DNA from: Datisca glomerata
Taxonomy: Eukaryota > Streptophyta > Magnoliopsida > Cucurbitales > Datiscaceae
Length of the DNA: 64,000 nt
Assembly: GCA_003255025.1 (NCBI GenBank)
Contig: QANY01005064.1
Span: forward strand, 558,001-622,000
Direction of reading: 5' to 3'
Shown: one piece after another, positions 12,011 through 23,861 of the stretch
How positions within the stretch are numbered: position 1 is the stretch's first letter
How the letters are laid out: each line of letters begins with the position of its first letter
Program-made: the position numbers and the translations under genes
The notes under the pieces: model-generated
Told to the model about the DNA's origin: nothing
The model's database searches: none
What the model saw: the letters and a program-made list of their open reading frames with translations, nothing else

Positions 12011-13110
12011 CCGATAAAAGGAGATCTTCAGCCAACAAAACTCAGGACGTCTTAGAACTTATTCATACGGATATTTGTGGGTCATTCTCTTTGGTGGTTT
12101 AGAATGGTCGACAGTATTTTATAACGTTCATAGGCGATTATTTTAGATATGGCTATATATATATCTCATTCATGAAAATTCACAGTCATTGGACATGTTC
12201 AAAATTTTAAGGCTGAAGTTAAGAATCAACTCAACAAAAGAATTAAGAGTGTCAGATCTGACCGTGGTGGTGAGTACTATGGTAGATATGATGGTTCAGA
12301 TGAACAACGTTCAGTACCATTTGCTAAATTCTTAGAGGAATGCGGTATCGTCCCACAGTACACTATGTCGGGTTTGCCCACTATGAATGATGTTGCTGAA
12401 AGACAAAACAGAACGCTTAAGAACATGGTCAGGAGTATGATTAGTCATTCGACCTTACCAGAATCACTCTGGGGTAAAGCACTTAAGGCTGCAGCATATA
12501 TCTTTAACAGAATTCCAACTAAAGTGACTGTCAAAACCCCATATGAGCTTTGGACCGGCAAGAAATTTAGTCTAATGCATTTGCACGTTTGGGGATGTCC
12601 AGCTGAGGCAATTCCATATAATCCTAATGAAAATAAATTGGACTTACAGACGGTGAGTTTTTATTTTGTTAGATACTCTGAAAGATCCATGGGATACAAG
12701 CTTTATGATCCCACAACAAGGTCAATTTTTTAGACGGGAAATTCTCAGTTCTTTGAGGATGTCGAGTTTGCGGGGGGGATATGGCTAGGGATTTTGTCCT
12801 TCATGAGGAATATGTTGATATTCCCACAGGTGTTATTAGCATTAATCATGACTGTATCCCCGACATTGCTCACGACATAACACATCAAGACAATATCGGA
12901 GAACCTCTCATTCAAGAGATTATTCTGGAAGAACAAACTCTAGCACATCAAAAACCTATGCCATTAAGAAGATCCACTAGAGAGAGAAGAAGTGCAGTGC
13001 CAGATGATTACATTGTTTTTCTCCAAGAGCATGAGGTTAACATTGGTGTGATTGAAGATGATCCAATCAACTTCTGTCAAGCCATGGAAAGCTCTAACTC
13101 TCAAAAGTGA
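12011..13110 (+). pseudogene. Copia element B: integrase
   Basis: Integrase motifs lie in order: [13 protein letters not shown] near 12250, [18 protein letters not shown] at 12385 and [18 protein letters not shown] near 12470, followed by the chromodomain-side linker ([28 protein letters not shown]) up to 13110. The DD-E catalytic order expected of Copia integrases is partly visible. Several stops and one or more frameshifts separate the blocks. Confidence 0.88.
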
Positions 13111-14600
13111 ATCGATGCCATGAATGAGGAAATAGGTCCATGAAGGACAATGACGTGTGGTATCTTGTTCCATTACCAGAAGGTGCGAAACTCATTGGTT
13201 GCAAATGGATTTTTAAGACCAAGAGGGATTCAAAAGGTAAAGTGGAAAGATACAAGGCTCGTCTTGTCGCAAAGGGATTTACACAGAAAGAAGGCATTGA
13301 CTATAAAGAGACTTTCTCTCCGATTTCTATGAAAGACTCATTCAGAATTATAATGGCATTGGTGACGCATTTCAATCTTGAGTTGCATCAGATGAATGTA
13401 AAGACAGTGTTTCTCAATGGTGACATTGAAGAGACTATCTATATGGTGCAACCAGAAAATTTTATGTCAAGAGACCCAAACAATATGGTTTACAAACTTA
13501 AGAAATCCATCTATGGACTCAAGCAGGCATCTCGACAGTGGTATTTTAAGTTTCATCAAGTGATCATCTCGTTCGGTTTTGAGATGAATTTAGTCGATGA
13601 TTGTATATACCATAAGTTTTGCGGGAGCAAGCATATTTTTCTGGTTTTATATGTGGATGATATTTTGCTTGCCAGCAACGATATAGGCGTATTGCATGAC
13701 ACCAAGAGATTTTTAGCTAAGAATTTTGAGATGAAAAATCTTGGTGAAGCCTCTTTTGTATTAGGAATCCAAATACATCGAGATCGTTATTAGGGTATCC
13801 TAGGATTATCACAAAAGAGCTATATCGAAAAGGTCCTTAAAAGATATGGCATGCAAGACTGTAAACCAGGTGATACCCATGTAGCTAAGGAGACAAGTTT
13901 TGTCTCAATCAGTGCCCTAAAAATGAATTTGAGGAAAAGGAAATGTAGAAGATTCCCTATGCCTCGGTAGTGGGGAGTCTAATGTATGCTCAAGTTTGTA
14001 CACGTTCTAATATTGCGTACGTGACTGGGATGTTGGGAAGATACTTAAGCAATCCAGGCATAAACTATTGGAAAGCAGCTAAACGGGTCTTGCAGTACTT
14101 ACAAAGAACAAAAGATTACATGCTCATGTTTCGAAGGTTGGATCAGATTGAGATCGTTGGATATACTGACTCCGATTTTGCTGGATGCCAAGATAGTATG
14201 AAATCTACCTCGGAATATATTTTTCTACTTGTTTGAGGTGTTGTCTCCTGGAAGAGTGCTAAACAGTCTCTTATAACCTCTTCTACCATGACAGCAAAGT
14301 TCATAGTATGTTATGAGGCGTCTAATCACGGAATATGGTTACGGAATTTTGTCACGAAAAATATTTTGTGACAATAAATCAACAGTTCTTTATTCTAATA
14401 ACAACAGGAGCTCAACAAAGTCAAAGTTCATAGACATTAAGTTATTGGTTGTTAAAGAAAGAGTTTAGAGTGGACAGTTGTCTATAGAGCACATCAGAAC
14501 AAGCTTCATGATTGTGGATCCGCTTACTAAGGGATTACCACCCAAGGTGTTTCATGACCACACTATTCATATGGGTGTCATATCAGTTGAGGATATTCAG
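13111..14600 (+). pseudogene. Copia element B: reverse transcriptase and RNase H
   Basis: The reverse transcriptase stays open from 13140 to 13793: LIGCKWIFKTKRDSKGK, YKARLVAKGFTQKEGIDY, YGLKQASRQWYFKFH and the catalytic YVDDILLASND at 13650. The RNase H part (13970-14236 and onward to about 14600) has SNIAYVTGMLGRYLSNPG and YTDSDFAGCQD. RT is the least damaged part of the element, with YVDD intact, but stops at 13791 and 14234 and a frameshift near 13890 rule out a full polyprotein. Confidence 0.9.
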
Positions 14601-15014
14601 TTCTAGTGGAAGTTTGTATTTTATTTTTAGATGCTCTTTTCATATAGACATATTTTTCAATCATTTTGGTTTATGAATATTTTAAGATTATTTTCTGCAG
14701 AAATAAATTTCTTGGTATTCACACTTTGATTTATGTATGGTTTGAAAATAGGTATGTTAAGATCACATTACATGAAATTTCCATGCTACACATCCACATC
14801 ATAATCCATGTCATTTAGTTGCATTGATATACGTGATCATTGATGGGTTGAGTTACGATTGATGTAATAGAGGCCACTTTGATCATATGTCGGTCTGATT
14901 GATGGACTTGATTGGTTATAGATACATTTCGATAATGACAACAAAGTTGAACGCGTTCACTTATTTTTGGCAAAACATAATTATAAGGTTTAACACATAG
15001 TCCAAGTGGGAGAT

Positions 15015-15516
15015 CGTTGGATCCTTAATCCAACATTGAATTTATGTGTAAAATAATTGTGTGTTGCAGACTGTCAAATAAAGTTAAACTCAATTAAAAG
15101 TCATCTACTAAGGTTTGGATAATTGGGGTTTTAAGTATCTAATAGGTTGTGGACCATTTAATGTGTAGAGACTTTAGGATAATTTATATTTTTATGATGG
15201 GCTAAAATAGAAATACTAAAAGATGAATTATCTATAAGTGGTTATGGTCCTCAGGTCATACGATAACAGAAAATCATTCTATTCTCCCTAATATCTCATC
15301 ATTAGAAAGAAAACTGAGAGGCTTTATCAAATGGGACTCTCGAATAGAGAATCATGTAGATTTAAAAGGTCAACCGCTCGGCTCTAAACAGTAATCTATC
15401 ATCATGGATTCAGGTATGCTTTCGCTCTACAATTGTTTTGATTCTTGATGTGTTCAATATGAGATCTTGAATTTTATTGTTATACGGTTTATACCGAAAG
15501 GATTTTGAATTTAACA
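15015..15516 (+). repeat. 3' LTR of Copia element B
   Basis: This is a 502-base LTR starting CGTTGGATCC (expected TGTTGGATCC) and ending TTTAACA, preceded by the polypurine tract AAGTGGGAGA at 15004-15013. It is the same length as, and the reverse complement of, 8024-8525. The bases after it (TATAT) match, with one difference, the TCTAT that would precede the other LTR once the inversion is undone. Confidence 0.9.
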
Positions 15517-15740
15517 TATATATCCGTATAGCCTTTCTTGTTAAAGTCTCTAAGCAGACTTGAGTTAAAAAAACATTTGATCTTGAAATGGATGAAAACC
15601 TCCTTTCAATTGTACACCATGCTTCCATTAAAGTGTTACAGCCCATGACATAGGATAGAGTCATTTGTGACAATGTTGCTTTGACCAAGGTTATCAAGGC
15701 TTGAACTTGAGTAGTCCATTGATCAAATCTTGGATTTCTG
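15517..15740 (-). pseudogene. Copia element A: N-terminal part of gag
   Basis: The minus strand reads a UBN2-type gag segment: ITLVKATLSQMTLSYVMGC, EAWCTIERRFSSISRSN and LETLTRKA. The frame ends at the edge of the element B LTR. The continuation of this gag is the plus-strand piece starting at 8526, so the two were one gene before element B inserted and part of the locus flipped. Confidence 0.8.
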
Positions 15741-16249
15741 CTCTTTTCACCTTTGTCATTAGTGACAAACTGCTATGGGCAAAGGTATACTTCCATCAAC
15801 ATATCCAAACATAGAGTGTGCTTTATGGATAAAGGTTATTTTGTATTTCCATAGTACAACAATTGAAGAATCCAATCTGATAGAAATTAGATTTCATATA
15901 TTGGATAGGAAAAAGATTTGAGAATGTGTATTGGATTTAATATCAATTCCAGAATCCTTTGTTGTACTAAAAAAGTCAAAGGAGCCCGATTGAAGGCATC
16001 CCTTTCTACCATGGCGGTTTATCAAATCCAGACAATTCGAGCGTCGGTTCATTCAATGTTGCTCTCTTCAGCTTACTAAACGTCATTTGACAATCAATAG
16101 ACTAGAACCATTTCAAGTCTTTCTTCAATAATAGTGGGGCATTCATATTCTTCTTCTTCTTTTGACAAAATGTTGAAACAAAATGAGAGCTGGCTGCAAT
16201 TAAATGACCAAGATGAGATAAAGAAGAAAGAAGAACATAATATATATTG

Positions 16250-16348
16250 AGCTATCTGTCAAGATAGTTTCCCAACTGATATTAATAACTAATCTTGCTA
16301 CCACATATATTTACATACTACTCTTATCATTACCCGTTACTCTTAACA
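16250..16348 (-). mobile_element. 5' LTR remnant of Copia element A
   Basis: Read on the minus strand this begins TGTTAAGAGTAA and contains TATGTAAATATATGTG, matching the 3' LTR remnant at 5245-5378. It marks the right end of element A. The region 15741-16249 between it and gag is decayed leader or early gag, without a clear frame. Confidence 0.55.
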
Positions 16349-18600
16349 TCTATTAATAGATAAAGAGAAGAACGGAATATATAGACTCTGAAACGTTTTT
16401 TTCTTTTTCGGTCTTCCCCACTATCTCTTGATATTGTCAAGTATAAGTTTCCAATACAAAGATAAAGTTTGATTAACGAAACCCAGCTAGCTCAACCTTG
16501 AAAAAGGTAGAAAAGGAGTAGAGAGAGAGGGAGAGAGGGCAAATGACCCAAAAAGAAATCTATCAAACACATAGTTTCGCTTCAACTGTTTTTTGACATT
16601 ATTGTACCTAAACATTTTTCATATGTTTAGCTCTTAAATAACCCCAAATACTACTACCAAACGTGATTTCATAAAGCAAACAATTTATGGAAAATGCTTC
16701 TTCAAGAATTCTCCAAGAATACAATTCAACTATAAACGTTTTTTTCAATGTATTTCGGTCTTACAGACTTAGATCATACTAAGTGCTAATACGTCTTCAA
16801 GAATTCTTCATTCTCACATTTCTCCTCTAATATTTGATTAGTGCTAGACGTTTCTAAATTCACATCACATAGCATGTTTTGGTTTGTACTACTTGACAAA
16901 ATTTTCTCTTGTTACATTGTATGGGAGTACAAGAAGTCAAACAACAAACAATTATGCGAGCTATTTGATACATTCAAGATTTCAAGAGTTCAAAAGTTCA
17001 AATTTTTTAGAAAAGATGAAAATTGAAGTTGATTCTATCAAATCAATGTTATTAGTAGAAAGAACTTATATAAGTTTTTTGTCTACTAAAACTACTAGTT
17101 TTAGTAGAAGAATTATCACTTTGCAGATTAACTTGTTAGATAATCATAATTGGAGGTCACTTGATGAGGGTTTCCTTTAAAGTGAATTATGTTAGTTTCT
17201 TATCTTCTGGAATGTGTATAATTTGCAACCGATTTATGTGAGAAAGTGAAATATATGTTCTGTCAAACTATTAGCATGTTCATTTGTTAGGTTAATGGGA
17301 AGTTAAACTCAATTATTGATATTATTTTTAATATTAATAAGATCAGAGCTAGAGTTTCTTTGTTTTCTCTTGTTATCAACAATGTATTTGTAATTTGATT
17401 GATAGAAGAGAAGAGTCATCGTTGAAATGTCTTTGATCCTCCATGATTTTCATTCTTTCAACAATTTTAATTCTGAATAAAAAACTCATTTTCAAATCCT
17501 CAGACGGACAGCAATATCCTAATTACACAACCATTGTTTTAGAATCACAACATTCTTCCCCAGTCTGTGATATAATGTTCACCAACGAAAATTATTCCAA
17601 GATCTACCTTTATTAGCATCAGCCAAGATTCAATCTTTTAGATTTTTTTTGCCACTAGTTTTTGAAAAGCAATCAATATAATTAATGACCATATATATAA
17701 GTACTTCACTGTATTTAAATTAACCACGTCCTATAATTAGAAGCTTCGGTTTATTTAATTTCCATCTTTAAAAAAATGCATATAAAACAAATATTAATAT
17801 AATATATTGAAATTCCAACCAGGAACCAACTTATAAACGTAATTAAATTCATTAAATGACATTGACAATGGTGTCCACGTTCATCTTCTTCCCCACAATA
17901 CATCTGCAAAGGAATATAAATTGCAATTTCAAAGAAAAAATATTACAAATCCCGAAACAAAAAGAAAATATAATAATGGAATTGTTCTTTACTGTCAAAA
18001 GCTTTAAGAATTTTATTTTATTCAATTATTTTTTTAAATTTACATATTTTATAACTAAACCAAAGGGCTCCACACGTTTTCTGCCATACTGTTTTACCCC
18101 CAAAATCATAGTTAAGAATTACATCCCAACAAAACATGCTTGCACATTGTTCCTACCAGAACTATACATTTGTTATATGTTCAGGTTTTCCTGTTTTCCA
18201 CAAATATGTATAATCAAGTCAACTAATAATTAATTACCATTTCAGTCATAGGATACAAATTATGGCATCATCTAATGTTGTGTGAAATCAACCATTAAAC
18301 CCGATTTTTCATTTATCTAATTGTACTTGCTGATTAGTTCGGTTGTTAAGAAATGTATGTGTTAAAAATAGTTTTTGAAAAATTGATTTGTATAAAATTA
18401 GCTATCGAACAAATAAAATCTAGTTGTGCATTGGATAATTTGTCTACCATGATCTCTCCAGTTAAAATCCGAGTCCCTTATAATTATAGTAATTTTACTA
18501 TATCTTATGAAATTGGATAATATAGTTGTCGTAGCCTTCCCCTTTTGTAACAAATTATAAATAAAAAGTCAATCTCAATTATTTATAGATAAAATCTAGT
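16349..18600. other. Non-coding region upstream of XTH gene 1
   Basis: AT-rich with only short open frames that match nothing I recognise. The part nearest 18600 is presumably promoter of XTH gene 1. Confidence 0.5.
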
Positions 18601-18613
18601 TGGCAAAATTAGC

Positions 18614-18622
18614 TATATAAAG
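18614..18622 (+). promoter_or_regulatory. TATA box of XTH gene 1
   Basis: TATATAAAG lies 96 bases before the ATG at 18710. The second XTH gene has the same TATATAAAG about 75-80 bases before its ATG, which supports both. Confidence 0.65.
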
Positions 18623-18709
18623 GTATCATACATTAAATTCTGAAACAACCCATTTCAATCCCAAACATTGATAAGAAACAAAGAAGAGGGATTGTCAATT
18701 GGGATTGAG

Positions 18710-20954
18710 ATGGCAAATTTGCAACTTCTTTTGGTAGCTTTGTGCATTGGGGTTGCATTTAATCAAGTTGGAGTTAATGCCGCCATTTCCAAGAGCATGT
18801 TCATCAATTGGGGCAATTTTCAATCCTCAATTGTTGGTGACGATCTACAACTAGTTTTAAGTAAACCTTCAGGTAAATATTATCTTCTACGTTTATATCA
18901 TACCCCGCAATAGATTGACGACGTCAAATCATAAGATATGACCATATTTGTCTCCCACATTTTTCGGAAAAAAATTAAAGAATATAACGCTAAATATAAT
19001 GATTACTATATACATTCAAGATTGTCAAAGTTGTATAATTTCATGAAGCTAATTGTGTAAGTTTTATCAGTCTAATTCAACAAACTAGTTAAGATGATCC
19101 ATTGGTTGTTTTGCAGGCTCAGGTGCTCAATCAAAGAGAAGTTTCTTGTTTGGAAGCTATGAAATGCTCATTAAGTTAGTGCCTGGAAACTCTGCTGGAA
19201 CAGTTACAGCTTATTACGTAAGTTTCTGCCCCATGCACAATGGACTGCATTTCTTTTATTTCACTAGTAGAAATATATTTGTTTAGGTAATTATCTCATA
19301 GGAAATTATGCTTCACATGTTAATTATCGATAATTAACGATAGTGGTCGAATCCTGTATTTATCATTAGACAAGAAGAAGTTATTAAAAGAAACAAGTGA
19401 ATTTTCGTACTCATCGGATCTTTAATAGTTCTTCAATTTTCTAGCTATTTTGAACATAAACGATCAAAGTATACACCTAAAACAAATAGATAATGTGACA
19501 ATTTGAGCACGTTATTAATCAAGAGAACTCGTAGGTATACATATATCCTGATCGACTAGATCAGTCTAGCGGACAACGTACTAATTCTTTCATATATATA
19601 TATATATGCAACATTTTTTCTTAATTCGCAGCTATCGTCAACTGGGACCAAGCATGACGAGATAGACTTTGAGTTCTTGGGGAATGTTACAGGACAACCT
19701 TATACAATTCACACAAACATCTTCACAGAAGGAATCGGGAATAGAGAACAACAATTCAAAGTCTGGTTTGATCCAACTGCTGCTTTCCATAACTACACCA
19801 TTCATTGGAACCCTTCTGCAGTTGTGTAAGTTAATTAATATCACTCTTAATAAACTAATTACTAGTTAATGACCTGCTTTGATTTAATGCACTTATACCA
19901 TATTAAAGACACTATTATTAACAACCTCTTGATATCCTAGTCTTCCTGCATGCTCCTTGCGATTTAAAGCAAAGTGCAAGAGGTTTTGCTACACCAATTG
20001 AAATGACGTGAGAATTTTTTGTTTAAAAGTGACGTGACTTGAACTTATCTTAATCGCTGAAAACTCATTCCAACTGTACGGTTCATAAAAATTTGTAAAA
20101 TATATTTTAATCCAAAGTTTGAACAATGATTTTGTGTTTTTTTTTTTTTTGTTTTTACTAATGAATGTCAATTTTAGTATTTCGACTCATAATTTGAAGT
20201 TTGGTTTTTTTTTTTTGCAGCATTTAAGGTTTTGGTCTAGTTTTTGTTGGTGTGTCCATTTTCACCTATCTCTAAAAGGGAAACTTCTATTGTACCAAGA
20301 TTAAAAATTCCAGTACCATCCCATAATGAATCTCATTGTATGTCAAATGTTACGTCAAATGTGTAGTGTTTCATGTACATCATTCGTACCCAAATGGAGT
20401 AAAGCAATATACATATATATACCTAAAAATAAGTTCAGAGTATTATATGGGTAATGATATGGCATAAAGAATACCCCTAAAAGAGTTTTTCTTTTCTAAG
20501 CAAAGATCGTTCTAAACCATTGAAAATTTACGATTGTGATTTCAGGTGGTACATTGACGGAACACCGATTCGAGTATACCGGAACTACGAGAAGCAAGGA
20601 GTAGGATTCCCAAACAAGCAGGGAATGAGGGTTTACACAAGTTTATGGAATGCAGATGACTGGGCAACTCAAGGTGGCCGAGTCAAAACGGACTGGACTC
20701 ATGCACCCTTCATTGCAAGACTTCGTCAATTTAGACCAAGAGCTTGTTATTGGAATGGACCAACCAGCATCACCCAATGCGCCGCCCTCACTGCCGCCAA
20801 CTGGTGGACGTCCCCCTTCTACGGCATGTTGAGTATTGCTCAACTTGCTAGTCTTCAGTCAGTGAGACAAAAGTACATGATTTACGATTATTGCAAAGAT
20901 TTCAATAGGTTCGGTGGGAAAATGCCAGCTGAATGCTCTCTGCCACAGTTCTAA
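18710..20954 (+). CDS. XTH: Xyloglucan endotransglucosylase/hydrolase (XTH), copy 1
   Basis: Four exons, 18710-18872, 19117-19217, 19632-19825 and 20546-20954, join to 288 residues. The protein has a signal peptide (about 1-24), the GH16 active site [10 protein letters not shown] at 96-105 (nucleophile Glu98, acid/base Glu102), an N-glycosylation site NVT right after it, and the XTH C-terminal extension with four cysteines ([25 protein letters not shown]). XTHs work in the cell wall, cutting xyloglucan and rejoining it to another chain or to water, which loosens or rebuilds wall during growth. The ATG at 18710 is chosen because the signal peptide starts there and the upstream in-frame extension lacks an ATG. 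No damage is visible. Whether it prefers transfer or hydrolysis cannot be read from the sequence. Confidence 0.95.
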
Positions 20955-21264
20955 TTAAGTTGATTTTAATTTTAATAATTCATTTAATTTGTGTTTGAGA
21001 ATAAAGTTTTGTGTCAGACGTATTAGTTTTATTTTAAGGGAAGTTTTATATATAGACCCCCTTGTTTGAATTTTGAGTACTTTTTATTTTTTTTCCATTT
21101 GGGAATTGATATGTGTAATCAAAGTGTTAATTGATGGTTTTGTTGATTTAATGTGTTTTAGTTTATTTCAAATATTTAGTGTTCTCACGTATGATCAATA
21201 AGTTTGAAACAGGCAAATAATCTTTTGAGTCTATAACTTTTGAATTCGAATGCCCAAAAGACCA
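20955..21264 (+). other. 3' flank of XTH gene 1
   Basis: AT-rich 3' untranslated and downstream sequence with AATAAAG-type signals near 20998. No gene is seen. Confidence 0.5.
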
Positions 21265-21641
21265 ACTAACCAGCTACTGTTGCCTATGATCCAATGTGCG
21301 GGGTGCTCGCTGATCGGAAATCTTTCCCAAGAAAAAAGGTCTTCTCACTGAAGGGCTTTACTAAAATAAGATAGACAGGGCTTTTTTCGCTTGTTCGTCA
21401 AGCTTTCGAGCAGCTCTTTCAACTGCCGTCTATTATCCCAGCATGCTCAAAAATCGAGAGTCGTCCAGGGACTGGACAAGTGGAGAGAGCTTGCTTGTAG
21501 AAAGAAGAAAGGCTAGTCAAATAAAAACAAAGCATAACAAGCTCTCCCCTCTTAGTCACTGAGTAGTGCTATTTTATCCTGGGGGACTCCACTAAAAGGT
21601 TCTTTGTCTCAAGTAATTCCGCCCTAGTTCCACTTATGTGT

Positions 21642-21729
21642 CAGAGGAAATGGGATTCAAACCCATGATACAATCTTTTTGTACGTCAATTTAGCAAACC
21701 AATGTCTTAAGTCACTCAACCATACCTCC
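21642..21729 (-). tRNA. trnS-GCU: tRNA-Ser(GCU), mitochondrial type
   Basis: The 88-base minus-strand sequence starts GGAGGTATGG, has an anticodon loop TTTGCTAAA (anticodon GCT), a long variable arm and a T loop TTTGAATCC, and ends in a stem complementary to the start. Length and sequence are those of plant mitochondrial trnS-GCU. It differs from the organelle form, as I know it, by several C-to-T or G-to-A changes, including TTCGAATC to TTTGAATC, as expected for a methylated nuclear copy. It is probably not expressed. Confidence 0.85.
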
Positions 21730-21758
21730 AAGTTATTGATCAAAATCTGATGTTGTTG

Positions 21759-21801
21759 CCCAAAAATCCTTATGTCAGTGGTTTGAATCCACTTTTAAGC
21801 G
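21759..21801 (+). pseudogene. trnF-GAA: 3' half of mitochondrial tRNA-Phe
   Basis: AATCCTTATGTCAGTGG followed by TTTGAATCCACTTTTAAGCG is the 3' half of plant mitochondrial trnF-GAA, from the anticodon loop to the acceptor stem. The 5' half (D arm) is absent, so this is a truncated relic. It lies on the opposite strand from the trnS copy. Confidence 0.75.
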
Positions 21802-22036
21802 GACAGAGGGCTCAAACGACACGTAGCTGGGAGTGAGCCAGCTTTTGAGATTAAAATGAAAAGGGAAGTCAAAAAATGTGAGTGCTCCTGCACTATATGG
21901 CTTTTTAGTGTTGCCATATTTTGCTGGAGGCGGATTTTCCAAAAAAATGATGGAAGAGTCCCTATGCCCAAAAGGATGGGCGAGTTTGGTTTGAGTGTTC
22001 ATTGATCAGCTGGATCTATATGCTTTGGGGATGAGA

Positions 22037-22096
22037 CGAGGTGCAGCGCATCTGTTTTGGGTATAGAGGGCCGTAGGTTTGGATACTGACATCTTG
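22037..22096 (+). pseudogene. trnP-UGG: Mitochondrial tRNA-Pro with an internal deletion
   Basis: CGAGGTGCAGCGCATCTG, then TTTTGGGTATAGAGGGCC and a TTTGGAT T loop, follows plant mitochondrial trnP-UGG (anticodon TGG), but at 60 bases instead of about 75. The missing bases fall in the D arm between two copies of AGCGCA, a deletion of the kind produced by slippage between short direct repeats. Confidence 0.75.
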
Positions 22097-22279
22097 ATGT
22101 GGTATTCTCAGGAGATGAAGTGCAAAGCCCCGTAGCTCATCCGTCGTCAAGAAGACATGCGAAGAGCACAAAAAAAACTTCACGCCCACACCATGTGACT
22201 CAAATGTGTAGAAATCAAGAAATGAGATGAAAGCTAGCTTAAAGAAGAATGTTTTCCGTATAATCAGCAAAGTTAAAGT

Positions 22280-22745
22280 AGTTAACTATATAGAGAAGCA
22301 GTAAACAATCTTCTAACAAATGGACTAACTAACATTAGATATCTTAACAATTAAATTAACTACTAATTGTATAATTATGCCAACTACTCTTTGGCATCCA
22401 TCATGTGCCGTTTCAAATTGCTTGCAAGAGAAAACGACACTTTGTTCTTGAGTGAAGAAAACTGAATAGGAGATAAAGTTTTGCTAAACATGTCTGCTAC
22501 TTGCTCTTGAGCAAATATAGCTAACAATAATTTCTTTTCTAACAGGTTTCTTCCTTATGAAATGAAAGTCAATTCTAATGCGTTTGGTCATGGCATGAAA
22601 TACTAGAGTGAAAGCTAAAGAAATAAGTAACACACTATCACACCACAGTTTAGGTGATATGAAGACCAATACATGCAAATCCATGAAGTTGTCTAAACCA
22701 AGACAATTCTTTGTAGTGGCGTTACGGTATTGAGCTTAAGTTGTG
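22280..22745 (-). pseudogene. Copia fragment: RNase H end and start of 3' LTR
   Basis: The minus strand reads the end of a Copia RNase H: DLHVLVFISPKLWCDSVLLI, VFHAMTKRIRIDFHFIRKK, VRKEIIVSYICS, then an untranslated tail and an LTR start beginning TGGCATAATT near 22380. The LTR is cut short where the mitochondrial insertion begins. No other part of this element is linked to it. Confidence 0.75.
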
Positions 22746-22816
22746 GACCTGACAACGATAGATTGTTTCTTTTGATAATCATGAAATGAGATTAGAACAA
22801 GAAATGTGAAAGCACT

Positions 22817-23250
22817 ACAATAAAAAATGCTATAATAGCAGTCAAAAAAAGTTATCATAAGATTTCAATAACGTTTTCAAAAACGCGATGTATACCAATT
22901 TTATTAAAAATCTGCTACCTATGATAGCATTTTTTTAAAACGCTATAAAAAAGCCTACGATGGTGTTTTTTAAACGTGTCAAAAAACATTTTATAGCGTT
23001 TTTTAAACATTATCACTCTTTTCATAGCGTTTAAAAAACGCTATAAAAAATCTCTCATAACATTTTATAAATATTATCATAGATTTTTCATAACTTTTTA
23101 TAAATGCTATCGTAGATCTTTCATAGCATTTTTCATTACTTATTATTTTGTTAATGTTATTAAATATTTTTATAACATTTTTATTACTTATACTTACAAT
23201 TGTACAAATATAAAAAATAAATAACTTTTCAAAAAATATCACGAAATAAC
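22817..23250 (+). mobile_element. Terminus of a CACTA-type DNA transposon
   Basis: The sequence begins CACTACAATAAAAAATGC, the terminal motif of plant CACTA (En/Spm) elements. It is followed by many short subterminal repeats of a TAGCGTTTTTTAAACGCTA-like unit in both orientations (22880-23150). Such repeats are the transposase-binding zone of these elements. No transposase gene and no matching far end (TTGTAGTG at an outward edge) are seen in the next 5 kb, so it is an isolated end or a defective element. Confidence 0.7.
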
Positions 23251-23861
23251 AAAATCACATATCATTTTATTTTATTAGTCAAAATTGTTACATATTAATT
23301 GTCTACTAGAAATCACATCTCAAAATGATAATTACATATTGATTTTTACATTAAGCAAGCAAAAGTAATTTATCCAAAAAAAAACTAAAATCTAATATAA
23401 ATTCACATCTAGGTACTTAAGGTGGAAGTACACTAGGAGCTCCACTTGATATTTTTTTTGGTGAGAATATGGTGGCGCAGGTAACTACCCTGGTGATGCT
23501 TCAGGACAAGATCAAACTATTATACCAAAGCATGGATGATCCATTCAAATGAGGGAGCAGGTCTCATATTCCAAATGGCAGGTTAAGCTTCTGATCTTCT
23601 AAGAGATGATAAAAAATCCCCATAAATGGGGATTACAAAGTGTTAGCGTTGGAGTAAATACATGTCAGCCTAACACAAACAGCAAATGTTATTCCTATGT
23701 ACTCAACCCTAACCTTTCCCACCACTTCCCAGAACTAAACATTTCATAAAATTTAATTTGTCAAAGTTCTACTGCACCAAGAGATGCCCTTAATTGTGCC
23801 TTGATTTGTAGAGAGCGAGAGTTAGAGGAGAAAGAAAGAATTATTGACAGAAGCAATCAAC
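23251..23861. other. Non-coding stretch between CACTA end and NUP205 fragment
   Basis: AT-rich; no reading frame or repeat that I recognise. It may be interior of the CACTA element. Confidence 0.35.

Larger units (their letters stand above)
21265..22265. mobile_element. Mitochondrial DNA insertion (NUMT) carrying tRNA genes
   Basis: This kilobase has a more balanced composition than its surroundings and contains three plant mitochondrial tRNA sequences (trnS-GCU, part of trnF-GAA, part of trnP-UGG), which are neighbours in many plant mitochondrial genomes. No open reading frame is recognised. The outer limits are judged from composition: XTH 3' flank on the left and a truncated Copia LTR on the right. 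Confidence 0.75.

Noticed and set aside
17856..18233. 125-codon open frame upstream of XTH 1
   Set aside because: AT-rich, Phe/Ile/Lys-dominated translation with no domain and no splice context; likely chance.
22710..22720. TTGTAGTG as a possible CACTA right end facing the left end at 22817
   Set aside because: It lies in the coding part of the Copia RNase H fragment and to the left of the CACTACAA end, so the two point away from each other and cannot bound one element.
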